Below are positions 15,309-25,400 of a DNA stretch of 64,000 nucleotides, one piece after another. The translations under genes were made by a program, and so were the position numbers. The stretch spans positions 124,001 through 188,000 of the forward strand of contig NZ_CP175563.1 of assembly GCF_046097065.1 (NCBI RefSeq). Direction: 5' to 3'. Source of the stretch: Syntrophus buswellii. GTDB taxonomy: Bacteria; Desulfobacterota; Syntrophia; Syntrophales; Syntrophaceae. The notes beneath the pieces are model-generated. The model had not been told where the DNA came from. It ran no database searches and saw nothing but the letters and a program-made list of their open reading frames with translations. Each line of letters opens with the position of its first letter. Position 1 is the stretch's first letter.

Positions 15309-16916
15309 GTGGAAACACGATCCAACCTGACACCCGACAGCCCGGCATCCGGATCGGGCGCTGAGCCGACGCCGCTTTCAGCGGACGGTCTGGTGCTCGT
15401 CCCTCTTGCCGCCGCCGCGGCCTTGGACCCGTCCGTGTTCAGCAAGGTCAACGCATCCGAAGCGATCCCGGCTTCCTGGGAGGACCGGGCGCGCAAGGCC
15501 TGGGAGTATTACCTCGAAGAGCCGCTGGTGAAAAACTGCGTCAACTCCTGGCGCACCTTCGCCGTGGGCGAAGAGATCAAGATCGCGAGCGATGACGAGA
15601 AGGTGAAGTGGGAGGCCGTGGATGCCGCCGACCGCCTGAGCGTCTCCGAGTTCGTCAAGGACATGATTCTCCAACTCCTGGTCAAGGGTGACGCCGTCGG
15701 ATTCAAACGGTACACCAAGGATGGCAAGGACCTGGAGGAACTGGTCTGCGTCAACCCGGTTTCGGTCAAGGTCAAGTACGCTCAAGGGCGGCTCGTCGAA
15801 GCCCGGCAGACGCCGGAAGACAATCCCGCCGCGGACGAGGGGCTGGACCTGCCCGTGGAGCAGGTGCTCCACCTCAAGTGGGACGCGCCGGCTTTCTCTC
15901 CACGGGGCAACTCGCTCGTCCTTCCCGCTTTCCAGTCCATCGAACTTCTGCGCGATTACCGCCGGGCCGAACAGGCCATCGCCAAGCGCTGGGCCACGCC
16001 TTTCAGACTACTCAAAGTCGGTGGCGCGTTCGGCCAGAAGATGGTCATGCCCGACCAGAAGATGCTCGAACAGGTCCGGGACATGGTCAACAAGATGGAC
16101 CTCAAGAGCGGCTTGGTCGTCCCCTTCTACGTCACGGTCGAGACCCACGGCACCGAGGGTCAGGTCCTCAACGTCGAGGACAAGGTCAAGGAAGTGAAGG
16201 AGGACATCGTCGTGGCGCTTGGCCTCTCGCGGTCGCTGGTGACCGGGGACGGCCCTAACTTCGCCACGGCCTCGGTGAGCCTCCAGAAGATGCTGGTGAT
16301 GATCCGCGAGATCAAGCAGGCCGCCCGGATCATCCTGAACTGGATATTTAACGACTGGCTGGAGCTCAAAGGCTGGGAAGACAAGACCCTCCAGTTCCTG
16401 TTCAACGACCTCGATCCCTCGGATGCGGTCGATTTCAAGCGTCTCCTCATCGAGCTCTACGACCGCAAGCTCATCAGCCGTTCGAGCCTGCAACTGAAGA
16501 TGGACCTCGACCCTGACATCGAGGCCGCCAACCGGGAGACTGAGAAGCGCTCGGTGGACATGCTCGACGAAAAGCAGATCAAGCCCATCGTCGATATGGT
16601 GACCGCCGGGATCATGGGCGTCGAGACGGCCCAGGAGATGCTCGGCCTCGACCCGGCGAAGAACCCGACGGGAAGTCGCGCCGAGGCATCGTGGGCCGGG
16701 CCGTTCGCCCGCGCAAGCATCGCCGCCGCCGTGTGCGACGATTGCGCGCATTTCGACGGTGATCTCAACCACTGCCGGGTCCAACGAAACGAAACTACCT
16801 TCGACACCCCGGTCTGCCGCTTCTTCGAGCCGAAGACCGCCGCGATGGAACACGGCTCTGACAGGAAGGAAGAATCGACGTCTCGGCAGGCGGCGTGCCG
16901 GGAGTGCGGGGGATGA
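15309..16916 (+). CDS. portal protein
   Basis: 535 residues. The order and pattern fit a portal: YYLEEPLVKNCVNSW, SEFVKDMILQLLVKGDAVGF, LHLKWDAPAFSPRGNS, then VEDKVKEVKEDIVVALGLSRSL and a helical C-terminus. Portals form the dodecameric DNA gate at one capsid vertex. The C-terminal end has a Cys-rich segment (CDDCAHFDGDLNHCRV). GTG 15309 is chosen because GAGAGGA lies 5 bases upstream; the in-frame ATG at 15270 has no ribosome site. It overlaps the minor head gene by four bases. Confidence 0.8.
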   Translation: METRSNLTPDSPASGSGAEPTPLSADGLVLVPLAAAAALDPSVFSKVNASEAIPASWEDRARKAWEYYLEEPLVKNCVNSWRTFAVGEEIKIASDDEKVKWEAVDAADRLSVSEFVKDMILQLLVKGDAVGFKRYTKDGKDLEELVCVNPVSVKVKYAQGRLVEARQTPEDNPAADEGLDLPVEQVLHLKWDAPAFSPRGNSLVLPAFQSIELLRDYRRAEQAIAKRWATPFRLLKVGGAFGQKMVMPDQKMLEQVRDMVNKMDLKSGLVVPFYVTVETHGTEGQVLNVEDKVKEVKEDIVVALGLSRSLVTGDGPNFATASVSLQKMLVMIREIKQAARIILNWIFNDWLELKGWEDKTLQFLFNDLDPSDAVDFKRLLIELYDRKLISRSSLQLKMDLDPDIEAANRETEKRSVDMLDEKQIKPIVDMVTAGIMGVETAQEMLGLDPAKNPTGSRAEASWAGPFARASIAAAVCDDCAHFDGDLNHCRVQRNETTFDTPVCRFFEPKTAAMEHGSDRKEESTSRQAACRECGG

Positions 16917-19900
16917 TCGGTGCGCTCGCGGCCAAACGTCCTCTCTCCCAAGCCGAAGCCATTCGCCTGGCCACGGAGAAGAGCGTCCGCGCCCGCAATC
17001 TCTATACGGAGCAAACGGTCGCCGAGCTGACCGCGATGCTCGCCGCCGCCGAAGAGGAGGTGCGCCGCGCCATCCTCCGCTACAAGAGCCTCGGCTCCCT
17101 CCCCGACAACAAGCTCGCCGCCCTCGAAGGTCTCAAGAAACTGCAAACCGACATCCAGGAGACCACGAGCCGCCTGCATCGGGAGCAGACGCTGCTTTTC
17201 CGGAAAACGGCCAAGACATCCTTCCGCCAAGGCGTCTACCGAGGCATCGACGAGTTCGCCGCGGCACAGCTTCCCTTCTACCGCGACTTGACCCAGGAGG
17301 GTATCGACAAGCTCGCCACCCGAGTGTTCACCCTGGTTGACACGGATGCCCTCGATTTCATGACCAACTACAACCTGGTCCTGGCCGGCGACGTCAACCG
17401 CGAGCTGGCCGACGGCATCAAGCGTGTCGTGATGGGCGGCGTCGCTACCGGCAAGGGCGTCGAGGACATCGTCCGCGACCTCGGGCGCGTGGTGAAAGAC
17501 CCGGAGTCCTTCCGTTATGCCGGTTCCAAGGTATTCACCAAGGCCCAGTACCGCATGGAGGTGATCTCCCGCACGGAGGTCCTGCGCGCCCATAACCAGG
17601 GGCGACTCAAGTTCCACGACCAGGTCGGAGTCCGGAAGCTCGAATGGATGACCATGGAGGACGAGCGGGTCTGCCCGGTCTGCGGGCCGCTGGACGGCAA
17701 GGTGTTCGACACGAACCGCTTTCCCCAGCAACCGGCCCATCCCAACTGTCGCTGCACGAGCGTGGTCGCATGGCCGCTGGTGATCTGCGGAGGTGAGCTG
17801 GGGGCGAAAGCCGCGGCTGAACCCGCCGCGTGCATCATCCCGCCCCAGACCATCGAAGAGCAGGCGAAGGCCAAGGCGGCGGAAGACGCGAAGCTCAAGG
17901 CAGCCTTCGAAGGCGGACAGATCGCCGACCTGAACACTCTGAGCGTGAAGCAACTCCAGACCCTGGCCAAGCAGAACGGCGTCTCCATCGCCCGGACCAA
18001 AGCCGACTTCATCCATCTGCTCGACGCGGCGGAGCCGGGCGTGGACCACTCCAGCCTCGCCGGAGCCGCGCTCGATGCCAAGCTCAAGGAACATAAGATC
18101 GGCCTGCTCCGCACCAAGGACGACCTGATCCAACTCCTGGCGCAGAAACAGGCGTCCCTCAAGCAGGCGCAGCAACTGGCGGACCAGCTCAAGAAGATTC
18201 CGCCGAGCGGCGGGCTGCATGACCTCACCGTGGTCGAGCTGCAGGAGATGGCCAAAGCCAAGGGCGTCTCCCTCAACATGACCAAGCAGGACGTGATCGA
18301 CCTGCTCGACGAGTTGGAACCCGGCGTCGATCACAAGGCGCTCCAAGGCGCGACCTTGATCGACGCCAAGAAGAAGCACCACATCGGCCCGCTCAAGAAC
18401 AAGCAGCAGCTTGTTAAGGCGCTGGAAAAGGCGGCCGGTGAGGAACTGGCGGAAAAGGCCAAGAAGGAAGCTCTCGAAGCAGCCGAGAAGGCCGCAATCA
18501 ACAAGGCGAAACAGGCAGTCGAACAGACCGCTGCAAAGGTGATCGTGCCGGAGTCCCCCGCAGGATACGCCGACTTCCTCTCGGCGGTGAAAGATGCGGA
18601 ATCGGCGCTCGCGGCTTCGCCCGGCCTGCCGCAGGAGATACTCGAAGGACACGCCAAAGAGCTCGCCATCAAGAAAAAGCTATTCCAGGACCAGGTCTCG
18701 TCCATGAAGGTCGGCGACCTCAAGACCCTGGCCAAGGACACCAAGCTCAAGCACTGGCAGTGGGCGAACAAGGACGAACTGGTCACTCTGCTTACGGAGA
18801 CCGACCCGGCCAAGATCGAGGCCGCCAAGACCGGCATCGAAACGAAGCACGCAGCCTGGTTGGAAAAGCACGGCGGCAAAAAGAAGGTTGCCGCGCCCGA
18901 ACCTGCGAAACCCGCGCCGACTCCGAAACCGACGCAGCCGTCGCCGCCGGTTTTCTCCAAGAAAGGCGCGCAGTTCGAGGAGGCGGACGCGGCCTGGATC
19001 GCCAAGGGCAAATCGGGAAACTTCACATCCGCGGGCAAGGCGCAGGTCGGCGGCGCGCACAGCAAGGAATTCTGGACCGATGAAGCGGGCGACCGCTGGC
19101 TCTTCAAGCCGGTTGAACGGGCTGGTGACGAGTTCATCGCACATGGAGAAGAAGCCGCCTACAAAATCGGACGCCTCATCGATCCGGTCGCTGTCGAGGT
19201 CCGCACCATCCGCCTGAATGGACGCCTCGGCTCCATCCAGAAGTGGCGGACCGACCTCAAGGATCGCTTCGACTTCGCCGGATTGGACCTCACAGACCTC
19301 ACCACCCTCGACATCGAACAGATTCAGCGGGAGCACGTCGTCGACTGGTTGATCTCCAATCACGACGGCCACGCCAAGCAATTCCTGCGGGGGCGTGACG
19401 GGAAGGTCTACGGCATCGACAAAGGACAGATCTTCAAATACCTGGGCGAGGACCGCCTGGCCGTCGACTATCACCCGAACGCCAAGTACGGCGAACAAGA
19501 GCCTTTTTACAATACGGTTTTTCGCGCCGCCAAGGAAGGCAAGGTCAAGATCGATCCCGCGGCGACTCTCCGCTACATCCGCGAGGTGGAGAAGATCGCC
19601 GACGAGGATTACCTGGCCATCCTGCGCCCCTACGCCGAGGGACGGTTCGGAGGGGACGAATCCCGCAAGCAGGCCTTCTACGAAACGGTCCTGGCGCGGA
19701 AGCGGAACCTGCGGCGCGACTTCGAGGGTTTCTATGCGGACGTATTGGGCCGTCGGGACTTCCGTTTCGAGGATGTGTTGGAGGCGCTGCCGAAGACCCG
19801 ACTGGGGCCGACCGAGGAGGCGCTTCTTGAGGAAGTCCGTTCACTCGGCTGGCAGGGGAAGGTATTGCCCTTCGACGAGGACGACATCGAGGACCAGAAC

Positions 19901-21478
19901 GCCCTGGTCTTCGTCGAGACCCTGAAGGGAAAGCAGCGGACCGTGGTCAAGATGAAGGTTCGGCCCGAAGCGGAGGGAAAGCTTCTTGAGGCGCTGCGCA
20001 AGGCGGGAGTCGATACTGCGACCGCCCGGGTGGGTGAGGCGCTGCCGCAGGACGTTTTCGCGCAGGACATATTGTCCGCGGTGAAGACGGTCAACCACCA
20101 CGCTACGGACCAGCAGTACAACCAGGGGACGCTCAAAAAGGCTACGGACCATCTGAAGGCGTTGAAGCGACTGGCTGACTCGACCGACCCGGACGAACGG
20201 GCCATGGCCCGAAGCTACATGGACTGGATCGAGAAGGTCCAGGAAGCCGCCCGTGAACACAAACCGGTCGGGGGACGGTTCGATGTATATCTCAAGAAAC
20301 ATGCCGCGCCGGAAAAGAAACCCAAGGAGGCTCCATTCACCGTGCGGCGGACGAAGGTGCTTCAGGCCAAACGGGAGCTGAAGAACGGCGAACTCGTTGT
20401 CGTGGACGAGGCGGCGGACAACTCGGCGCTGTTCCGCGGTCGTGCCATGAAGGCCGGCGAGCAATACGAAATCGACTTCGGCGACGGCACGCGCGCAGTC
20501 TACCGCCCGTGGTCGGACAAGAACCTCTATGCCCAGCAGGGCGAACTCGAGATGGTCCTCCCGGACAGACCTGACGCCAAGAGCCTCGAGCGGGCCATGG
20601 AACGTATGGAATCGCTGGGCATCAAGGCAGGTGCGGCCACGCCGCAGGACGCCGAGCTTCTCTATCTTCACAAACAAGCCTACCTCGCCAAGGTGGACCG
20701 AGAGCCGGACTACAAGCGGCTGGTCGAGGAGCTGGACCGCCGGGCTGCGGGCAAGGAGGAACGGGTCCGGGAGATACGCGGCTTCTGGGAAAAACGGCTC
20801 GGAGTGAAAGACATCACCCGCACGCCGGGCTACGACCCCATGGGTGAATACCAGGCTGCTTTCAAGAATCCCACCAAGCGAGCAGGCTACAGGCATCAAT
20901 ACCGCTTCGACATTTCCGACGCGGACATCGAGAAGCAGATGAAGGGATACGGCCTTCACCACCGTTTGACCAACGGCGAAGACGTGGCGTCGTTCATCGA
21001 CGCGGCGCTGGGAAACAACGGAGCCATGGTAAGCACGGTCGAGAAGCTGCGCGCCGGTGTGCCGGTGGGCGGGATGTCGCCGGAAGCGGACATGGACACC
21101 GGCGGCGCGAGCTATTTCTTCACCCGGATCAAGAAGCTCCCGACGGCCGGAGGGTCGTCCGACACGGGGCTCTACTTCAAGAATCGAATGCTCCGGCGCA
21201 TGGATGCCATCAGCTATGACCACGATGCCTTCGGACGGGTGAGGGACGAATACGTCTCGAACCACCGGGGGAGCACGCCCGAGGAGTGGAAACAGTTCGC
21301 CCGCCGAGGCAGCAACGAGACGATCTTCAAGTACTCGGTGACCCTGCTGGACAACATCGACGTGATCGTGGTCGGAAGCGAGCGGGAAAAACAACGGCTG
21401 TTGGAGGTCTTCCGCAACCGCAAAATCATGAAGCTGCCCGACGGCCGCAAGGTCGAGGACATCGTGCTGGTGAGGTGA
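16913..21478 (+). CDS. giant multidomain minor head protein with kinase-like domain
   Basis: 1,521 residues, several times the usual length. Order: about 1-290, Mu F/SPP1 gp7-like head morphogenesis domain (RTEVLRAHNQGRL; CPVCGPLDGKVF; HPNCRCTS); about 340-630, three SAP/Rho-N-like repeats (e.g. LSVKQLQTLAKQNGVS, LTVVELQEMAKAKGVS); Pro/Lys linker to about 690; about 700-990, a kinase-like fold recalling HipA/PI3-4-kinases, with catalytic loop HDGHAKQF at H817 and metal-site-like GIDKGQ at D836; then helical regions and an unrecognised C-terminal domain (1150-1521) with GGASYFFTR and NETIFKY. Such proteins sit inside the head and can be ejected with DNA, so the extra domains may act in the new host. 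ATG 16913 overlaps the portal stop and has GGGAG upstream. Confidence 0.75.
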   Translation: MIGALAAKRPLSQAEAIRLATEKSVRARNLYTEQTVAELTAMLAAAEEEVRRAILRYKSLGSLPDNKLAALEGLKKLQTDIQETTSRLHREQTLLFRKTAKTSFRQGVYRGIDEFAAAQLPFYRDLTQEGIDKLATRVFTLVDTDALDFMTNYNLVLAGDVNRELADGIKRVVMGGVATGKGVEDIVRDLGRVVKDPESFRYAGSKVFTKAQYRMEVISRTEVLRAHNQGRLKFHDQVGVRKLEWMTMEDERVCPVCGPLDGKVFDTNRFPQQPAHPNCRCTSVVAWPLVICGGELGAKAAAEPAACIIPPQTIEEQAKAKAAEDAKLKAAFEGGQIADLNTLSVKQLQTLAKQNGVSIARTKADFIHLLDAAEPGVDHSSLAGAALDAKLKEHKIGLLRTKDDLIQLLAQKQASLKQAQQLADQLKKIPPSGGLHDLTVVELQEMAKAKGVSLNMTKQDVIDLLDELEPGVDHKALQGATLIDAKKKHHIGPLKNKQQLVKALEKAAGEELAEKAKKEALEAAEKAAINKAKQAVEQTAAKVIVPESPAGYADFLSAVKDAESALAASPGLPQEILEGHAKELAIKKKLFQDQVSSMKVGDLKTLAKDTKLKHWQWANKDELVTLLTETDPAKIEAAKTGIETKHAAWLEKHGGKKKVAAPEPAKPAPTPKPTQPSPPVFSKKGAQFEEADAAWIAKGKSGNFTSAGKAQVGGAHSKEFWTDEAGDRWLFKPVERAGDEFIAHGEEAAYKIGRLIDPVAVEVRTIRLNGRLGSIQKWRTDLKDRFDFAGLDLTDLTTLDIEQIQREHVVDWLISNHDGHAKQFLRGRDGKVYGIDKGQIFKYLGEDRLAVDYHPNAKYGEQEPFYNTVFRAAKEGKVKIDPAATLRYIREVEKIADEDYLAILRPYAEGRFGGDESRKQAFYETVLARKRNLRRDFEGFYADVLGRRDFRFEDVLEALPKTRLGPTEEALLEEVRSLGWQGKVLPFDEDDIEDQNALVFVETLKGKQRTVVKMKVRPEAEGKLLEALRKAGVDTATARVGEALPQDVFAQDILSAVKTVNHHATDQQYNQGTLKKATDHLKALKRLADSTDPDERAMARSYMDWIEKVQEAAREHKPVGGRFDVYLKKHAAPEKKPKEAPFTVRRTKVLQAKRELKNGELVVVDEAADNSALFRGRAMKAGEQYEIDFGDGTRAVYRPWSDKNLYAQQGELEMVLPDRPDAKSLERAMERMESLGIKAGAATPQDAELLYLHKQAYLAKVDREPDYKRLVEELDRRAAGKEERVREIRGFWEKRLGVKDITRTPGYDPMGEYQAAFKNPTKRAGYRHQYRFDISDADIEKQMKGYGLHHRLTNGEDVASFIDAALGNNGAMVSTVEKLRAGVPVGGMSPEADMDTGGASYFFTRIKKLPTAGGSSDTGLYFKNRMLRRMDAISYDHDAFGRVRDEYVSNHRGSTPEEWKQFARRGSNETIFKYSVTLLDNIDVIVVGSEREKQRLLEVFRNRKIMKLPDGRKVEDIVLVR

Positions 21479-21480
21479 GC

Positions 21481-21951
21481 ATGAAAGAATTCATCGAAAG
21501 GGAAAAAGGCCGTCTGCAGGCGCTCTTCGAGCCGTTCAACACCAGAGGCTCCTGGATGACGCTGGCGGACAAAGGCCGGACGCCGGTCCGGGTCGGTATC
21601 GTGGACGGGTTCACCGTGACCCGCGTGGCCCCGCAATTCGACGCCGGCGGGGATGTGACGCGTGTCGATTTCTGGCTTCTCATCCGGCTCTCCGGATACG
21701 ACGAGGGCTTTCAACACGCCCACACCATCAAGGTCGTCTCCTGGTCGCAGGACGACACCTACCTGCTCGATCTGCTCGATGATCGGGATCGCAGGTTCCA
21801 TATTGAGCTCATCTTCCCTGACCAGGAACCCAACGAGGCAGCGGACTGGAAGCGCTGGCGAGACTATAAGGCCGGAAACCTGGACCGCTTCGAGCGGATC
21901 GACGCGGAGCTTCTGACCGAGCACACCCGCATTACGGAGGAATGGGAATGA
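21481..21951 (+). CDS. phage protein of unknown function
   Basis: 156 residues, acidic, starting ATG 21481 two bases after the minor head stop. VGIVDGFTVTRVAP, DFWLLIRLSGYDEGF and FHIELIFPDQEPN suggest a compact alpha/beta fold. No known motif. It overlaps the next small gene by four bases. The tight coupling to the minor head gene hints at a partner or antidote for one of its enzymatic domains, but this is only positional inference. Confidence 0.6.
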   Translation: MKEFIEREKGRLQALFEPFNTRGSWMTLADKGRTPVRVGIVDGFTVTRVAPQFDAGGDVTRVDFWLLIRLSGYDEGFQHAHTIKVVSWSQDDTYLLDLLDDRDRRFHIELIFPDQEPNEAADWKRWRDYKAGNLDRFERIDAELLTEHTRITEEWE

Positions 21952-22292
21952 AGCTCAGATACATGATCGAATACGCGCTCCGCGACCGTATCCGCAACCC
22001 GCGCTATGAACCCATCGGCGTTTGGGCTCAGGGCCTGGGACCGGGTTTGGACCTGGTGATCGAGTTCCTGCCCGGAAACGCGGACGCCGAGGAAGAAGCT
22101 CAGTGGGTGGTCAACCGGCTGGTGGAGCAAGGCGTCCGCAGCCTGCCTGATGATTTTCTGGCGTACCATCAGGGCACCCTTTCCAAATACCGCGGCATGC
22201 GCGGTCCCGTTATCCAAACCGACGAATACCCGTCCACCGAATCTTGTGCCCGGTCAGTCATCGACCGGATCAAGTCGGGCCGCATCTCCTGA
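21948..22292 (+). CDS. phage protein of unknown function
   Basis: 114 residues. ATG 21948 is selected over ATG 21942 because GGAGG at 21936-21940 is 7 bases upstream. Sequence includes GLGPGLDLVIEFLPGNADAE and a helical C-terminus (CARSVIDRIKSGRIS). No family recognised; last gene before element copy D. Confidence 0.55.
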   Translation: MKLRYMIEYALRDRIRNPRYEPIGVWAQGLGPGLDLVIEFLPGNADAEEEAQWVVNRLVEQGVRSLPDDFLAYHQGTLSKYRGMRGPVIQTDEYPSTESCARSVIDRIKSGRIS

Positions 22293-22300
22293 TCCCCCCT

Positions 22301-22332
22301 CCGACACTTTTCGACGGTCTCCGGTAGGTATC
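22301..22332 (+). promoter_or_regulatory. phage bipartite intergenic element, copy D
   Basis: CCGACA, 14 bases, CCGGTAGGTATC, 9 bases after a stop codon and 103 bases upstream of the methyltransferase-protease gene. A GGGG-TTCA-CCCC hairpin lies between (22363-22374). Confidence 0.7.
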
Positions 22333-22434
22333 CCAACGACAGGGCTCTCGGCCTGATTTCGGGGTTCACCCCGGGCACGGGCCGACCGCCCACCGGCATC
22401 AACCGGATTTGTCGCGACATGACCGGAGAACCGA

Positions 22435-25400
22435 ATGGAGCTTTTCGCAACCGACCGTGAACGGCTGGCGTTCCTCCTCGAAACGGACGCCGCCCTGGAC
22501 CTGGACTTCGAGGCGCTCGAGGCCCAGGCCGAGGCGGCTGCCGAGGAGCCGTCGCCGGAACAGCGGCCGAAATACATCACCAACTACATCGGCTCGAAGC
22601 AGAAGCTGGTCGACTGGATTTGGAAACACACGCCGGAGGGGGTGGAATCCGCGGCCGACGCCTTCTCTGGTTCGGCGGTCGTGGCATACATGTACAAGAC
22701 CAAGGGCCTGCGGGTCCTGGCCAACGACCGGCTGCGCTACTGCCACCACGCGGCCCGGGCGATCATCGAGAACGACAAGGTGCGTCTCTCCGATGAGGAC
22801 CTGGAGGCGCTGCTCGCGGACAACGCGAAGGCCGGAACCTTCGTCCGGGACAACTTCAAGGGCATCTTCTTCGCCAAGGGCGTCCACGGCCTGATCGACA
22901 CGATCCGTGCCAACGTCGACAAGCTCTCGGGCTTCAAGAAAGACATCGCTCTCTTCGCCCTGGGCAAGACCTGCATGTCCGGCAAGGGCGGCTTCGGGCA
23001 TTTCTCGTCGTCGACCCGCTACGGCAAGCGCGAGGACACCCCGGAGGAATTCAAGGAGCGGCTGCGCAAGAACGTGGCCCGCATCAACGCCCTCGTTTTC
23101 GACAACGGCAAGGAGTGCAAGGCATCCCGCAAGGACATCAACGACTTCCTGCCGGAGGCCAAGGCCGACCTCGCCTATTTCGATCCGCCTTACGCCACGG
23201 AGTTTTCGACCACCAACTACGAGAAATCCTACCACTTCGTGGAAGGACTGATGACCTATTGGGAGGGGCTGACCCTTGTCGAAGACTCCAAGACCAAACA
23301 CTACGAGACCGACCACAAGACCGTGACCCGCGCCAACGCCGCTAAGTTCTTCGAGTCCTTCCTCGGCAATGCCAAACACTTCCCGCACTGGCTCATTTCC
23401 TACCGGGACCATGCCTATCCGAACGAATCGGAAATGCGACGGATCATCGCCTCCCTGGGACGGGATTCGTCGATGCGCTCCCACGATCACCATTACGCCA
23501 TCACATCCCGGCACGGCGAGGCGTCCCACGCCAAGGAACGTCTGTTCATCTGCCGCAGAGCCGAGGGCGCGGAGCGGTCCGCCAAGGCGTCCACAGAGGA
23601 CAGTCTGCGGGCAGAAGCCGTCTGGGAGGAAACCGAGAATGAGGTCCGCTACCGCGTCCGGAACCCGGACGAGTTCGAACCCGACAGCTTCCGCCGCAAG
23701 CCCCTGGAGGGCGTCGACGGCGTGGCGATCATCATCGGACGCTTGAAGAAGGAGTTCGTGCCCGAAGGCGGCAATCCGCGCTCCATGGTGCTGCAGGCCT
23801 ACCGGTTCGTCCGCAAGACGGAGAAGAACCCGGACGGCTGGACCATGGAAAAAGCCAAGGAGTGGATCGACAAGCACGAAGCCGGACGGGCCGTGGATGC
23901 CGCCCTGCGCGTGGAGGAGAACCTGATCGCTCTGGCGGATGCGCCGCTGGGCGAATCGCTGGACCTCTTGAGCTGCCAAGCCGGGAAAGCGGAATCGGTC
24001 CGCGTCACCGGTTTCATGGGCAGCAAGTACCTGATGCTCGGCTGGATCGAAAGCCATGCCCCCAAGGACGCGGAGAGCATCCTCGATGCTTTTTCGGGCG
24101 GGGCCAACGTCGCCTATCACTTCAAACGCAAAGGGCTGAAAGTCATCGCCAACGATCTCCTGCGGTATCCCCACCATCTGGCGCGGGCCGTGGTGGAGAA
24201 CTCCAGCGAGACTCTGAGCGACGAGGACGTGGACCGAATCCTCGCCCCCAATGCGGACGCGGGCACGTTTATCGTCGATCACTTCTACGGCTATTACTAC
24301 ACCAAGCCGGTGCTCCGGTGGCTCGACCAGGTCTGGGCGAACATCCAGAAGCTTCACGGCTACAAGAAAGATCTGGCGCTGGCCGCGCTCGGCACCACCG
24401 TCAAGGCTAAGAGCGCCTTCGGTCAGTTCTCGCGGTCCAAGATGCACCGCAAGGCAGACCTCGACACGGATGCCAGCCTGGAGCAATCCCAGCTCTCCAA
24501 TCCGCCGCTGTCCAAGTTCATCGAGTCGTTCCGGCGCTCTGTGGGCCAGCTCAACCGGCTGGTCTTCGACAACGGCAAAGAGTGCAAGGCCTTCAACCTG
24601 GATGCGGCCGAAGCGGTCCGGCGATTCGGCGCGGACGTTCTGTATCTGGACCCGCCCTACGTCACCGAGTTCGGCAGCAACGATTACGAGGACTCCCTGC
24701 ATTTCATCGAGGGTCTCATGACCCGCTGGGCGGACAAGGAACTCCAGGACAATCCCCGCCGCAACTATCCGTCCCGGACGCGTTACACCAAGGAATCGAT
24801 CCGTTCCCTGATGGAGACGATGGCGGCCGACGCCCGTGGCAAGTACGGCACGGTGCTCCTCTCTTACCGCGACCGGGCTTTCCCTCGGGAAGAGGAAATC
24901 AAGGAGATCTTCGCCGAGCACTACGGTCTCGTCCGTGTCCGCGGCATGGAGGTGGACTACAACATCGCCAAGGACATCGGCCGGGAAGGTAAACACGCCC
25001 GGGAACTGCTCTTCGTCGCTTCCAAATCACGCGGTGCGGCGCGCTCCAAAGCGGATACGCGGGCACCGGCGGCATGTCACACCTCGTTCCCTGTAGAGCT
25101 GTCGCTCGATACGTTCACCGGGCTCCAGACCGAAGCGGCGGCATTGGACCAGGCCGCGGGCGATCCGCAGTTCACCTTCATCCTCTGCCGGGCCGGCACG
25201 AACAAGAACGGCGACCACTTCACCCCAGACGAACTGGCCGCCCGTTACATGACGGCGGTCAACAAGAAGATCGACCTGAAGCATTCCCAGGATTTCACCG
25301 ACATCGTCGGCGGCATCGTGGGGGCGGATTACGTGGAGGACGAAAGCGGCGGCCGGATCGAGTGCGCGGGCGAACTCTATGTCTCCGACAGCCCGCACGC

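Noticed and set aside
16457..18652. Minus-strand 731-codon frame opposite portal and minor head genes
   Set aside because: Leu/Gly/Asp-rich shadow without recognisable domains and spanning two real genes.
22399..24996. Minus-strand open frame of 865 codons opposite the methyltransferase fusion
   Set aside because: Shadow frame; the plus frame has GSK and DPPY motifs twice.
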